A stretch of DNA of 64,000 nt. Origin: JACVRW01 sp963757815 (lineage in GTDB: Bacteria > Actinomycetota > Thermoleophilia > Solirubrobacterales > Thermoleophilaceae). Shown here piece after piece: positions 51,087-58,547 of the stretch. Location of the stretch: contig CAVWSN010000037.1 of the NCBI GenBank assembly GCA_963757815.1, forward strand, positions 124,001 to 188,000, written 5' to 3'. How positions within the stretch are numbered: the stretch's first letter is position 1; each line of letters opens with the position of its first letter. The notes under the pieces were generated by a model. It made no database searches. It saw only the letters and a list, made by a program, of their open reading frames with translations, and was not told the DNA's origin. Both the position numbers and the translations under genes were made by a program.

Positions 51087-52358
51087 ATGGCCAAGGACTT
51101 GAGCGACACCGTGCGCGACACGCTCGGTGAGATCGTCAAAGAAGCAGTCAAGAACATCAACGATGCGAAGGCGGACAAGCAGACGCGCGCGGGAGCACGC
51201 GGCCTGGCCGCGGGCGCGGGCCTGGCGGCGCTGGCGCCGCTCGCGAAGAAGGGCTTCGATGCGGTCCGGTCCAACGGTGTTCCGAGCATGCCGAGCCCGA
51301 AGCCGGCCAAGCTGGCCGGCAAGGCGGCGTCCAAGGTGGGCGACAAAGTCGGCGGGAAGTTGAAGGAAGGCATAAGCGACAAGGTCGACGAGGCCGGTGG
51401 CGCCGGGGGGATCGCGAAGCAGGCGGCTGGAAGCCTGCTGCCCGGCGGCGGCGGCGGCGACGGCAGTGGTGGAAAGGAAGGCATGGAGGGAGTTGGAAAG
51501 GGCCGGCGTATGCCGGTGCAGCAGGCGGTCGACGTGGCGGTGCCCGTCGAGACTGCCTACAACCAGTGGACCCAGTTCGAGGAATGGCCGAACTTCATGC
51601 ACCGGGTGACCCGGGTCACGCAGGAAGACGACGACTGCTCGGTTTCCTTCGCGACGAAGATCTGGGGCAGGACAAGGGAGTTCGTCGCCGAGATCGAGAC
51701 GCAGCGACCTGACGAGCGCATCAAGTGGCGTGTCAAGCAGGGCATCACGCACACCGGCGTCGTCACGTTCCACGAGCTCGCGCCACGGCTTACGCGGATC
51801 GAGCTGAACGTCGACGTCGACCCGGGCTCGCTGATCGAGAAGTTCGCCCGCGGAGCGCGGCACATCAAGCGCGCCATGCGTGCCGACCTGCATCGCTACA
51901 AGGCGTTCATCGAGATGCAGGAGATCGAGACGGGCGCTTGGCGCGGGGTCATCGAGGACGGCGAGCTGGTCGAGGAGCACGACGAGTCCTACGACGAGGG
52001 CCGCGACTACAGCGACGCCAAGGAGCTCGCGTACGACTCCGAGGACGAGAGCGGCGACGAAGAGGAAGAGCAAGAGGAGGAGCAGGAGGAGCAGCAGGAG
52101 GAGCGCCCGAGGGCACGCAGCACACAGCGCGCCAGGAGCCAGTCGCAGCGCTCGGCCGACGGCCGGGCGAAGTCGGGTTCGACGAAGCCGAAGTCGTCCG
52201 GACGGTCTCGCTCGTCAGGCCGTAGCCGCGGCTCGAGCAACGGCAGCAACGCCAGCAGCTCGGGCGCGTCGTCCAAGCGCTCGTCGAAGTCGTCGGGCAG
52301 CTCGTCACGCAGCCGCTCGAGTGGCAGCGGCAAGCGGAAGTCGTCGAGCAGCAGCTGA
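51087..52358 (+). CDS. Gas-vesicle-linked SRPBCC (START-like) protein with acidic and Ser/Arg tails
   Basis: 423 aa. Residues 1-130 are helical with MAKDLSDTVRDTLGEIVKEA, then a Lys/Gly-rich segment. Residues ~145-290 form an SRPBCC domain (VQQAVDVAVPVETAYNQWTQ, FEEWPNFMHRVTRVTQEDDD, RIKWRVKQGITHTGVVTFHE, RIELNVDVDPGSLIEKFARG). An acidic stretch (DEEEEQEEEQEEQQEE) and about 90 residues of Ser/Arg/Lys repeats follow. Related proteins are found at the head of actinobacterial gvp clusters. Possible shell binding or assembly partner. Confidence 0.8.
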   Translation: MAKDLSDTVRDTLGEIVKEAVKNINDAKADKQTRAGARGLAAGAGLAALAPLAKKGFDAVRSNGVPSMPSPKPAKLAGKAASKVGDKVGGKLKEGISDKVDEAGGAGGIAKQAAGSLLPGGGGGDGSGGKEGMEGVGKGRRMPVQQAVDVAVPVETAYNQWTQFEEWPNFMHRVTRVTQEDDDCSVSFATKIWGRTREFVAEIETQRPDERIKWRVKQGITHTGVVTFHELAPRLTRIELNVDVDPGSLIEKFARGARHIKRAMRADLHRYKAFIEMQEIETGAWRGVIEDGELVEEHDESYDEGRDYSDAKELAYDSEDESGDEEEEQEEEQEEQQEERPRARSTQRARSQSQRSADGRAKSGSTKPKSSGRSRSSGRSRGSSNGSNASSSGASSKRSSKSSGSSSRSRSSGSGKRKSSSSS

Positions 52359-52363
52359 CGTCG

Positions 52364-52498
52364 ATGGCCGGATTCGTCAAGAGCGCCGTGACCGAGCGCC
52401 TCGGCGGCGACCGTCCGTCGCCGTTGAAAGCGTCCCTGGCCGCAATCGTGGCCGGGGCGGCCGCGGCGATGCTCACCTACAAAGTGCTCCGGAGCTAG
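52364..52498 (+). CDS. Small membrane protein (44 aa) in the gvp operon
   Basis: From ATG 52364: MAGFVKSAVTERLGGDRPSP, LKASLAAIVAGAAAAMLTYK, VLRS. One amphipathic start and one helix. It lies 5 bp after the SRPBCC gene and 13 bp before the next gene, so co-transcribed. Confidence 0.65.
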   Translation: MAGFVKSAVTERLGGDRPSPLKASLAAIVAGAAAAMLTYKVLRS

Positions 52499-52511
52499 GG
52501 GGAAAGAAGCC

Positions 52512-53492
52512 GTGCGATTCCCAGGGAAGAGGGACAAGTCGCTCCCGGTCGATATGCGCAAGGTGGCCACCGCGGCACTGCTCGCCGCAGTCGAGGACGT
52601 CAGGGAGAACTCGCAGCCCCAGAAGAAGAAGGGCGGCGGGGGAGGCCTGAAGGCCGTGGCCGCCGGCGCCGTGCTCGTCGCGGCCGGCCGACTCGCCTAT
52701 CGCGGCGTCCAGGCCGTCCAGGACCAGCTTCAAGGCGGTGACGAGGACGAGGTCCTCGACGACGAGGAGGATTTCGAGGAGGACGAGGAGCCCGAGGCAT
52801 ACGAGGACGAGGACTTCGACGAGGACGAGGAGCTCGAAGACGAGGAGCTCGAGGACCCGAGGCCGAGGAGGAGCCTGAGGAGGACCTCGAAGCCGAGGAG
52901 GAGCCTGAGGAGGACCTCGAAGCCGAGGAGGAGCCTGAGGAGGACCTCGAGGCCGAGGAGGAGCCTGAGGAGGACCTCGAAGCCGAGGAGGAGCCTGAGG
53001 AGGACCCCGAGGCCGAGGAAGACCTCGAGGACGAGGAGCCTGAGCAGGAGGAGCCCGAGGCCGAGGAAGACCTCGAGGACGAGGAGCCTGAGAGGAGGAG
53101 CCCGAGGCCGAGGAAGACCTCGAGGACGAGGAGCCTGAGCAGGAGGAGCCCGAGGCCGAGGAAGACTCGAGGACGAGCAGCCTGAGCAGGAGGAGCCCGA
53201 GGCCGAGGAGGAGCCCGACGAGGACCTGGAGGCCGAGGAGGACTTCGAGGAGGAGGAGCCCGAGGACGAGGAGGAGCACGCCCGCCCGCCCGCTCTGCTT
53301 CGCCGAGCCAGAGGCCGAAGCATCCGGCGGGTGAATCCGGCCGAGCGCCCGCCTGAGCCACCCGAGACTGACACGAACGGCGAGAAGAACGGCGAGAAGA
53401 ACTCAAAGCGCAACCGCTCGAAGAGATCCACCAACTCGAGGTCGAGCTCAAAGGCAAGCTCGAAGGGGAAGGGGAAGGCCGGCGCCAACTGA
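52512..53492 (+). CDS. Acidic repeat protein in gvp operon (frameshifted in the repeats)
   Basis: The N-terminal ~75 residues are intact (MRKVATAALLAAVEDVRENS, GLKAVAAGAVLVAAGRLAYR, a short hydrophobic segment). From ~52740 the frame is Asp/Glu-rich (DEDEVLDDEEDFEEDEEPEA). A shift near 52856 separates it from five 10-residue repeats E-A-E-E-E-P-E-E-D-L and then ~16-residue units P-E-A-E-E-D-L-E-D-E-E-P-E-Q-E-E, with further shifts near 53095 and 53165. The end is basic (SKRNRSKRSTNSRSSSKASS, KGKGKAGAN). About 327 aa. It could act as a charged scaffold. No known family. Confidence 0.6.
52856..53160 (+). repeat. Tandem repeat, 30-bp (x5) then ~48-bp (x3) units
   Basis: The unit GAGCCTGAGGAGGACCTCGA-AGCCGAGGAG repeats five times with little change, then a longer related unit repeats three times. 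All encode Glu/Asp/Pro. Coding tandem repeat, not a CRISPR. Confidence 0.85.
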
Positions 53493-53510
53493 CCGGCCAG
53501 GAGGAGCTCA

Positions 53511-53735
53511 ATGGCACGACAGGAAGAGGTCGACAGCAAGCAGGAGGAGGCCGATCGCTACCGCAAGGCGGCGGAGGACGCTCTCCAGCAACTCGACTGG
53601 GCGATCGGCTACCTGCACGGCATCCGAAAGCTCGAGGTGTCGCGCGCACTCGCGAAGAACCGCACGTATATCCGGCGCGAGCTCATGGGCAGGTCGGAAC
53701 AGCCGCTGCCCGCGCAGGAGACCAAACAGACATGA
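53511..53735 (+). CDS. Helical gvp-operon protein (74 aa), paralogue of 58347
   Basis: MARQEEVDSKQEEADRYRKA, AEDALQQLDWAIGYLHGIRK, LEVSRALAKNRTYIRREL. Predicted all-helical. The core R-Y-R-x-A-A-x-x-A-L-x-Q-L-x-W-A-I-x-Y-L-H-x-I-x-K is shared with the 66-aa protein at 58347-58547 beyond the other end of the gvp operon (about 18 of 43 positions). Function unknown. Confidence 0.75.
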   Translation: MARQEEVDSKQEEADRYRKAAEDALQQLDWAIGYLHGIRKLEVSRALAKNRTYIRRELMGRSEQPLPAQETKQT

Positions 53736-53760
53736 CCCCCATTCGGGAGGAGAGACGGAC

Positions 53761-54263
53761 GTGGCAATAGCACAGGGAACGCCTCGCGGATATCTGGAAC
53801 GCCCGCGGCCGAGCGGCTTGGCGGACGTGATCGACGTGATCCTCGACAAGGGCCTCGTCATCGACGCCTACGTCAGGGTCTCGCTGATCGGAATCGAGAT
53901 CCTCACGATCGATGCGCGCATCGTGATCGCGAGCGTGGACACGTACCTGCGCTTTGCGGAGGCGGTCGGCCGCCTGGACCTGCGTGAGGATGACTCACAG
54001 GGGCTTCCCGAGCTGATGGAATCGGTGACGTCTGGCGGCGCGAAGTCGAAGACCCAAGGTGCGCTCGAGGGCGTCAAGGAGAGCCTCTTCGGCGGCGACG
54101 ACGAAGAAGAGGAGGAGAAGGAGCCGAGCCGGTCGCGGTCGCGTAGCCGAGCCTCGTCGGGCGGGTCGTCGAGGCGGTCCTCTTCGTCGAGGTCTGGATC
54201 GTCCAAGTCCTCAGGCTCCTCCAAGTCCTCGGGCTCCGTCGCAGCCGGAAGAGCAGCAGTTGA
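53761..54263 (+). CDS. gvpA: Gas vesicle structural protein GvpA with charged C-terminal extension
   Basis: The GTG at 53761 starts MAIAQGTPRGYLERPRPSGL. The core ADVIDVILDKGLVIDAYVRV, SLIGIEILTIDARIVIASVD, TYLRFAEAVGRLDL is canonical GvpA, the protein that forms the ribbed wall. After residue ~75 a tail of about 90 residues follows, acidic then Ser/Arg-rich. The read frame runs on to 54366, but another frame ends RRSRKSSS-stop at 54263, overlapping the gvpF start, so a one-base shift near 54235 is likely. Usual GvpA is 70-140 aa. Confidence 0.9.
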
Positions 54264-55021
54264 GCGACGGCGGCCTCTATGTGTACGGCGTCCTCAAAGC
54301 GCAGGACGCCAGATCGGTTTCCGGCAGCGGCGTGGCGAACGCGCAGGTTCGGGATGTCGAGCATGACGGGCTCGCCGCCCTGGTGAGCACGGTCGAGGGC
54401 GGCGCACTTGCGGCGGCACGGGAGGTGCGGGCCCACTGGAAGGTCCTCGAGGAGACGTCGGCGTCTGCGACCGTGCTGCCGGTGCGCTTCGGCACCGTCC
54501 TTGAAAGCGAGGACGCGGTCCGGGCAGCACTGCTGGAGCCCAACGCGGAGCGACTGTCGAGCCTCCTCGAGGAACTGGACGGACGCGTGCAGCTGACCGT
54601 CAAGGGCGACTACGACGAGGAGCTGCTCCTGAAGACTGTGCTGCGCGACACCCCCGCGATCGCCGCCATGAACCGCGAGCTGCGCAAGCTACCTGAGGAG
54701 GCCGGCTACTACGGCCGCATTCAGCTCGGCGAAGCCGTGGCCGCGGAGGTGGACCGCCTACGTGCGGAGGACACCGGCGTTGCGCTCGACCGGCTCGCAA
54801 CGCTGGCGGTCGCGTCGCGGTCGGAGGCATTGTCCGCCGCGGACGCTGCTTTCAACCTCGCCTTTCTTGTCGACCGCGATCGCATCGACGGCTTCAGCAA
54901 GGCGGTCGCCGATCTCGCGCGCGAATTCGGCGAGCGGGTGAGCATCCGATACGTGGGCCCGCTCCCGCCATACAGCTTTGCCGAGATGGAACTGACGGGG
55001 TCCGGTGCGACGTGGGGCTGA
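54260..55021 (+). CDS. gvpF: Gas vesicle protein GvpF/L
   Basis: 253 aa from TTG 54260 (overlapping the proposed gvpA stop), with GGAAGAG upstream. GLYVYGVLKAQDARSVSGSG, VVSTVEGG-type strand (AALVSTVEGGALAAAREVRA), VLPVRFGTVLESEDAVRAAL, QLTVKGDYDEELLLKTVLRD and the end RYVGPLPPYSFAEMELTG are GvpF/L hallmarks. GvpF/L proteins act in nucleation and assembly. An in-frame upstream extension exists but has no start. Confidence 0.9.
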   Translation: MSDGGLYVYGVLKAQDARSVSGSGVANAQVRDVEHDGLAALVSTVEGGALAAAREVRAHWKVLEETSASATVLPVRFGTVLESEDAVRAALLEPNAERLSSLLEELDGRVQLTVKGDYDEELLLKTVLRDTPAIAAMNRELRKLPEEAGYYGRIQLGEAVAAEVDRLRAEDTGVALDRLATLAVASRSEALSAADAAFNLAFLVDRDRIDGFSKAVADLAREFGERVSIRYVGPLPPYSFAEMELTGSGATWG

Positions 55022-55275
55022 TAACGGGACTTCTCACGCTGCCGCTGGCCCCGGTGCGCGGGACCGTATGGCTCGCGGAACGCATCCAGGAGCAGGCCGA
55101 GGCGGAGATGTACGACGAGGGCGCGATCCGGCAGAGCCTCCTCGAGCTAGAGGCGGCACGTGAGGCGGGCGTGATGGACGAGCGTGAAATCGCGGCCGCC
55201 GAGGACATGCTGATCGAGCGCCTGATGACGCTGCGGGGAGTAGGGGAAGGGGAGATCGATGGCCGAGGCGAGTGA
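55012..55275 (+). CDS. gvpG: Gas vesicle protein GvpG
   Basis: 87 aa from GTG 55012: GLITGLLTLPLAPVRGTVWL, AERIQEQAEAEMYDEGAIRQ, SLLELEAAREAGVMDEREIA, AAEDMLIERLM. Matches GvpG (short helical accessory protein with the LLTLPLAPVRG opening). Overlaps gvpF by 10 bp and gvpO by 17 bp. Confidence 0.92.
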   Translation: MGLITGLLTLPLAPVRGTVWLAERIQEQAEAEMYDEGAIRQSLLELEAAREAGVMDEREIAAAEDMLIERLMTLRGVGEGEIDGRGE

Positions 55276-55540
55276 CGACGGACGGCTTTCGGCAGTTGAA
55301 CTGGGCGAGGCGGCCCTGGAGACCGTGGAGGATCTGACCGGCTACCGGCCCGAGGCCGTGACCGGGCTCGAATGGGACGGCGAGTACTGGCAGGTGACCG
55401 TCGATGTCGTGGAGCTCGAGCGCATCCCGAGCACGACCGACGTGCTGGCGACCTACGTCGTGCAGCTGGACGAGAGCGGAACCCTGCACGGCTACCGCCG
55501 GACGGGGCGCTTCGCGCGCGGCCAGGTGGGGGGAGACTGA
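55259..55540 (+). CDS. gvpO: Gas vesicle protein GvpO
   Basis: 93 aa. ALETVEDLTGYRPEAVTGLE, WDGEYWQVTVDVVELERIPS, TTDVLATYVVQLDESGTLHG, YRRTGRFARGQV. The V-E-L-E-R-I-P-x-T-x-D-V-L-A signature is GvpO, needed for gas vesicle formation in several clusters. It overlaps gvpG and is followed by gvpJ 3 bp later. Confidence 0.93.
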   Translation: MAEASDDGRLSAVELGEAALETVEDLTGYRPEAVTGLEWDGEYWQVTVDVVELERIPSTTDVLATYVVQLDESGTLHGYRRTGRFARGQVGGD

Positions 55541-55542
55541 TC

Positions 55543-55917
55543 GTGGAGGGCAGCAGCTACCTCACACCGCGCGGCTCGGGCGCGCTTCCGGGGCGGCCCG
55601 ACTCCGGCGCGAATCTCGCGGACATCCTCGAGCGGGTGCTCGACAAGGGGATCGTCATCGCCGGCGACATTCAGATCAACCTGCTCGACATCGAGCTGCT
55701 GACGATCAAGCTCCGGCTGCTCATCGCGTCCGTCGAGCGGGCACGGGAAATGGGAATCAACTGGTGGGAGAGCGACACGTCGCTCCAGGCCGGCGGCCCG
55801 GCCGACATGGAGAGCCTCGATACCGAGCGCGACCAGCTCGAGCGCGAGAACCGCGAGCTGCGGGAGCGGCTCGAGCGGATCGAGCGTCAGCTCGGCGTGG
55901 GGGAGGCCTCGTCGTGA
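55543..55917 (+). CDS. gvpJ: Gas vesicle protein GvpJ
   Basis: 124 aa from GTG 55543. ANLADILERVLDKGIVIAGD, IQINLLDIELLTIKLRLLIA, SVERAREMGINWWESD is a GvpA-like domain of the GvpJ type, with the I-N-W-W motif. A coiled-coil tail (DTERDQLERENRELRERLER) follows. GvpJ is a minor wall or cone-tip protein. It overlaps gvpL (GTGA). Confidence 0.9.
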   Translation: MEGSSYLTPRGSGALPGRPDSGANLADILERVLDKGIVIAGDIQINLLDIELLTIKLRLLIASVERAREMGINWWESDTSLQAGGPADMESLDTERDQLERENRELRERLERIERQLGVGEASS

Positions 55918-56922
55918 CGGATCTCGCCGACTGGGCGCGCAGGCGTGCCCCCGAGCTGCTGGAGAGGGCCGAGCAAGAGGCCGTGGCGATGCTTCGTGAT
56001 GCGCTCGTCGATGTCGCGCTCGGCGACCGGGCCCGCGATCCCGACGCCGGCCGGCGGCGTGGGCGGCCCGTGCCGCCCGCCGCAGCCGCGACGCCCCGGA
56101 AGCGCGCGGAGCAGGGCCACGCGCTCTGGGCCTACTGCGTGCTGCGCGCCGGTGATCCCATCCCCGATCCGCTTCCCGGCGTCGATCCCGAGGCGCCGGT
56201 GCAGCCGCTCGAGGACGACGGGCTCGTGGTCCTGATCAGCCGGGTCCCGCTGGCGGAGTTCGGTGAGGACCCGCTCCGCGAGAACCTCAACGATCTTTCC
56301 TGGCTGGAGCGCGTAGCGCGTGCCCACGAGGCGGTGCTCGAGAGCGCCCTCAGCGGCCGTCCCATCGTCCCGCTGCGGCTGTGCACCATCTTCGCGGACG
56401 AGGCAGGCGTGCGTGCGATGGTCGCCCGTGAGGGCCGGCAGCTGCGCGAAGCGCTCGAGCGGCTCGATGGCCGCCGGGAGTGGGGCGTAAAGCTGCTCGT
56501 GGATCGCGCTGCGCTGGCTGCGGCGGCGCGCGAGCGCAGCCCCGAGGTGGCGGCACTGCAGGACGAGCTCGCCGAGCGGAGCGGAGGCGGTGCCTACATG
56601 CACGAGCGCAGGCTCGAGCGCCTGGTAGGCGAGCTCGTCGACCGGCTCGCCGCCGAGCTGGCGGAGGACGTCCACGCGCGGCTCGGCGACTGGGCGGCGG
56701 ACTCGGTCCTCAATCCTCCCCAGAACCGCGAGCTGTCGGGACATGAAGGCGAGATGATCCTGAACGGCGCTTATCTCGTGGAGACCGAGCGAACGGAGGG
56801 GCTACGCCGGCTCCTGAGCGAGCTCGAGGACCGGCACCGGAGAGCTCGGCGCCCGGCTCGAGCTGACCGGTCCCTGGCCGCCCTACAACTTCGTCTCGCG
56901 CGAAGCCGGCGCACCGGCATGA
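55914..56922 (+). CDS. gvpL: Gas vesicle protein GvpL with N-terminal extension (frameshift near 56841)
   Basis: Residues 1-75 (LADWARRRAPELLERAEQEA, AMLRDALVDVALGDRARD, then Arg/Pro linker) are not part of standard GvpL. From ALWAYCVLRAGDPIPDPLPG the GvpF/L fold follows: VVLISRVPLAEFGEDPLREN, IVPLRLCTIFADEAGVRAMV, EWGVKLLVDRAALAAAARER, EGEMILNGAYLVETERTEGL. The end LELTGPWPPYNFVSREAGAP is in another frame because of an extra base in CACCGGAGAGC. The stop overlaps gvpS (ATGA). About 336 aa against 250-280 usual. Confidence 0.85.
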
Positions 56923-57125
56923 GCAGCAGCGCGATCGCGGAGCGCGAGATCGCGCTCGTCGACCTCGTCGACCGCCTGCTCGGCGGCGGGGTGGTGATCG
57001 CCGGCGACATCACGCTCTCGGTCGCCGACGTCGACCTCGTCTACGTGAGCCTTCGCGCGCTCATCAGCTCGGTGGCCACGGCCGAGGAGCAGAACGCGCT
57101 GCCGCGGATGGGGGATGCGCTGTGA
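56919..57125 (+). CDS. gvpS: Gas vesicle protein GvpS (GvpA-like)
   Basis: 68 aa from ATG 56919: SSSAIAEREIALVDLVDRLL, GGGVVIAGDITLSVADVDLV, YVSLRALISSVATAEEQ. Third GvpA-like domain of the operon, of the GvpS/GvpM type (G-G-G-V-V-I-A-G-D). Minor structural protein. The frameshift in gvpL joins it artificially to the GvpL frame. Confidence 0.88.
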   Translation: MSSSAIAEREIALVDLVDRLLGGGVVIAGDITLSVADVDLVYVSLRALISSVATAEEQNALPRMGDAL

Positions 57126-57673
57126 TCGAGCTCTATGCGATCGCGGGACACCCGGGCCCACCGCTTCCGGAGCTTGCCCCGCTCCGCGCGGTGCCCTTCG
57201 ACGGGCTCGCTGTCGTCTGCGGGCCCGCGGCGGAGGGCGAGGAGATCACCGAGGAGGCGCTCTGGCGCCACGAGGAGATCGTGGAGGCGCTCATGAGCGA
57301 CCGCGACCTCCTGCCGGTGCGCTACGGGACCCGCGTCGCCGACGAGGCCGAGGCGGCGCGCGCGGTCGCCGCGCGACGCGAGGAGCTGCGTGCGGCGCTC
57401 GACCACGTAAGCGGGGCCGTCGAGCTGTCGCTGAGGGTGCGCGCGCAGGACCTCGGCTCGGCACCGGACCTGAGCTCCCTTCGGCCCCTTGCGCGCGACG
57501 CGATCGAGCAGGTCGGCCGCGACGAAGGCGAGCTCTCGCGGTGCGCGTACCTCGTGGAGCGTGGCAGCGTGGATGCGTTCCGCGCTGCCGTCGCCGAGCT
57601 GCAGCGATCGCACGCCGGCCTCGGTTTCCTCCTGACCGGCCCATGGCCCCCCTACTCGTTCACCGGACCATGA
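57122..57673 (+). CDS. Second gas vesicle protein GvpF-like (short)
   Basis: 183 aa from GTG 57122: IELYAIAGHPGPPLPELAPL, LAVVCGPAAEGEEITEEALW, RHEEIVEALMSDRDLLPVRY, GTRVADEAEAARAVAARREE, ending LLTGPWPPYSFTG. A full but compact GvpF/L family member with the V-R-Y-G-T and G-P-W-P-P-Y-S-F motifs. Overlaps gvpS and gvpK by 4 bp each. Confidence 0.9.
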   Translation: MIELYAIAGHPGPPLPELAPLRAVPFDGLAVVCGPAAEGEEITEEALWRHEEIVEALMSDRDLLPVRYGTRVADEAEAARAVAARREELRAALDHVSGAVELSLRVRAQDLGSAPDLSSLRPLARDAIEQVGRDEGELSRCAYLVERGSVDAFRAAVAELQRSHAGLGFLLTGPWPPYSFTGP

Positions 57674-58011
57674 GCGACAAGATCCTTCACCGTCCGCCGG
57701 ACCTCGACCTGTTCGCGTCCGAGCGCCCGCGCTTCGAGAACGCGCTCACGCGGCGGATCGGCGCCGATCCCGAGAACCTGGAGCGCGGCCTCGCTCAGCT
57801 CGTGCTGACCGTGGTGGAGCTGCTGCGCCAGCTGATGGAGCGCCAGGCGCTCCGGCGGATCGACGCGGGTGGCCTGACCGCGGAGCAGGAGGAGCGGCTG
57901 GGGCAGACATTCATGGAGCTCAGCCGTCGCATGGACGAGCTGAAGAGCGAGTTCGGGCTCGATGACGAGGATCTGAACCTGAACCTGGGCCCGCTCGGCA
58001 ATCTTCTTTAG
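57670..58011 (+). CDS. gvpK: Gas vesicle protein GvpK
   Basis: 113 aa. NLERGLAQLVLTVVELLRQL, MERQALRRIDAGGLTAEQEE, RLGQTFMELSRRMDELKSEF, GLDDEDLNLNLGPLGNLL. All hallmarks of GvpK including the L-N-L-x-L-G-P-L-G-x-L-L end. Accessory protein of vesicle assembly. Last gvp gene of the operon. Confidence 0.95.
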   Translation: MSDKILHRPPDLDLFASERPRFENALTRRIGADPENLERGLAQLVLTVVELLRQLMERQALRRIDAGGLTAEQEERLGQTFMELSRRMDELKSEFGLDDEDLNLNLGPLGNLL

Positions 58012-58019
58012 CGGACTTC

Positions 58020-58044
58020 GTTTGCTGCGCTCGCCTCCGGGGAT
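58020..58044 (+). promoter_or_regulatory. SigF-like promoter before DUF6458 gene
   Basis: GTTT (58020-58023), 15-bp spacer, GGGGAT (58039-58044; one mismatch to GGGTAT). The transcript would start about 3 bp before the ATG at 58054. Confidence 0.4.
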
Positions 58045-58053
58045 GCGACAGAG

Positions 58054-58269
58054 ATGACAATCGGAACATCGATATTCCTGATCGCGCTCGGTGCGATCTT
58101 GAGATTTGCAGTGAACGCGTCGGTCGCGGGCTTCTCGATTCAGACGGCCGGCCTGATTCTGATGGTGGCGGGCGTACTGGGTCTGGTGATCGGCCTGTTT
58201 CTGATCACGTCGCGTCGCCCGCGCGAGCCCGACCGCACGGCGTACGAGGACCGTCCTCTGTACCGATAG
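58054..58269 (+). CDS. DUF6458 small membrane protein
   Basis: 71 aa. MTIGTSIFLIALGAILRFAV, NASVAGFSIQTAGLILMVAG, VLGLVIGLFLITSRRPREPD. Two helices with the I-F-L-I-x-L-G-A-I-L-R-F-A-V motif of DUF6458, widespread in actinobacteria, function unknown. Confidence 0.88.
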   Translation: MTIGTSIFLIALGAILRFAVNASVAGFSIQTAGLILMVAGVLGLVIGLFLITSRRPREPDRTAYEDRPLYR

Positions 58270-58346
58270 CCGACCAACCCCTGAACCTTCGGCCCGACCG
58301 GGCGTTAGCAAGGTAAGGGCGACAAGACGCGGAGGGTGGGTGGGCA

Positions 58347-58547
58347 ATGGACTCGCGCAGGACGAACAATGACGAGCGGTCACGTGAGCTCGATCGCGAG
58401 ATCGAGCGATACCGAGAGGCAGCCGCGGCTGCGCTGGACCAGCTGCAGTGGGCGATCAACTATCTGCACCGCATCAAGAAGGGCAGCATCGCCGGAAGAC
58501 TCGAGCGCAACCGGTCGCAGATCCTGGAGCAGGTAAAGCCCGGTTAG
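58347..58547 (+). CDS. Helical protein (66 aa), paralogue of 53511
   Basis: MDSRRTNNDERSRELDREIE, RYREAAAAALDQLQWAINYL, HRIKKGSIAGRLERNRSQIL. Shares the Q-L-x-W-A-I-x-Y-L-H-x-I-x-K core with the 74-aa gvp-operon protein. Its GGAGGG ribosome site lies 11 bp upstream. Probably helical and cytosolic. Confidence 0.7.
   Translation: MDSRRTNNDERSRELDREIERYREAAAAALDQLQWAINYLHRIKKGSIAGRLERNRSQILEQVKPG

Noticed and set aside
52856..53160. CRISPR array
   Set aside because: Direct repeats have no unique spacers and keep a coding period of three; they encode acidic repeats.
55404..57125. 573-residue GvpL-GvpS fusion
   Set aside because: Created by a one-base shift. The true GvpL end and the GvpS ATG are visible in the other frame.
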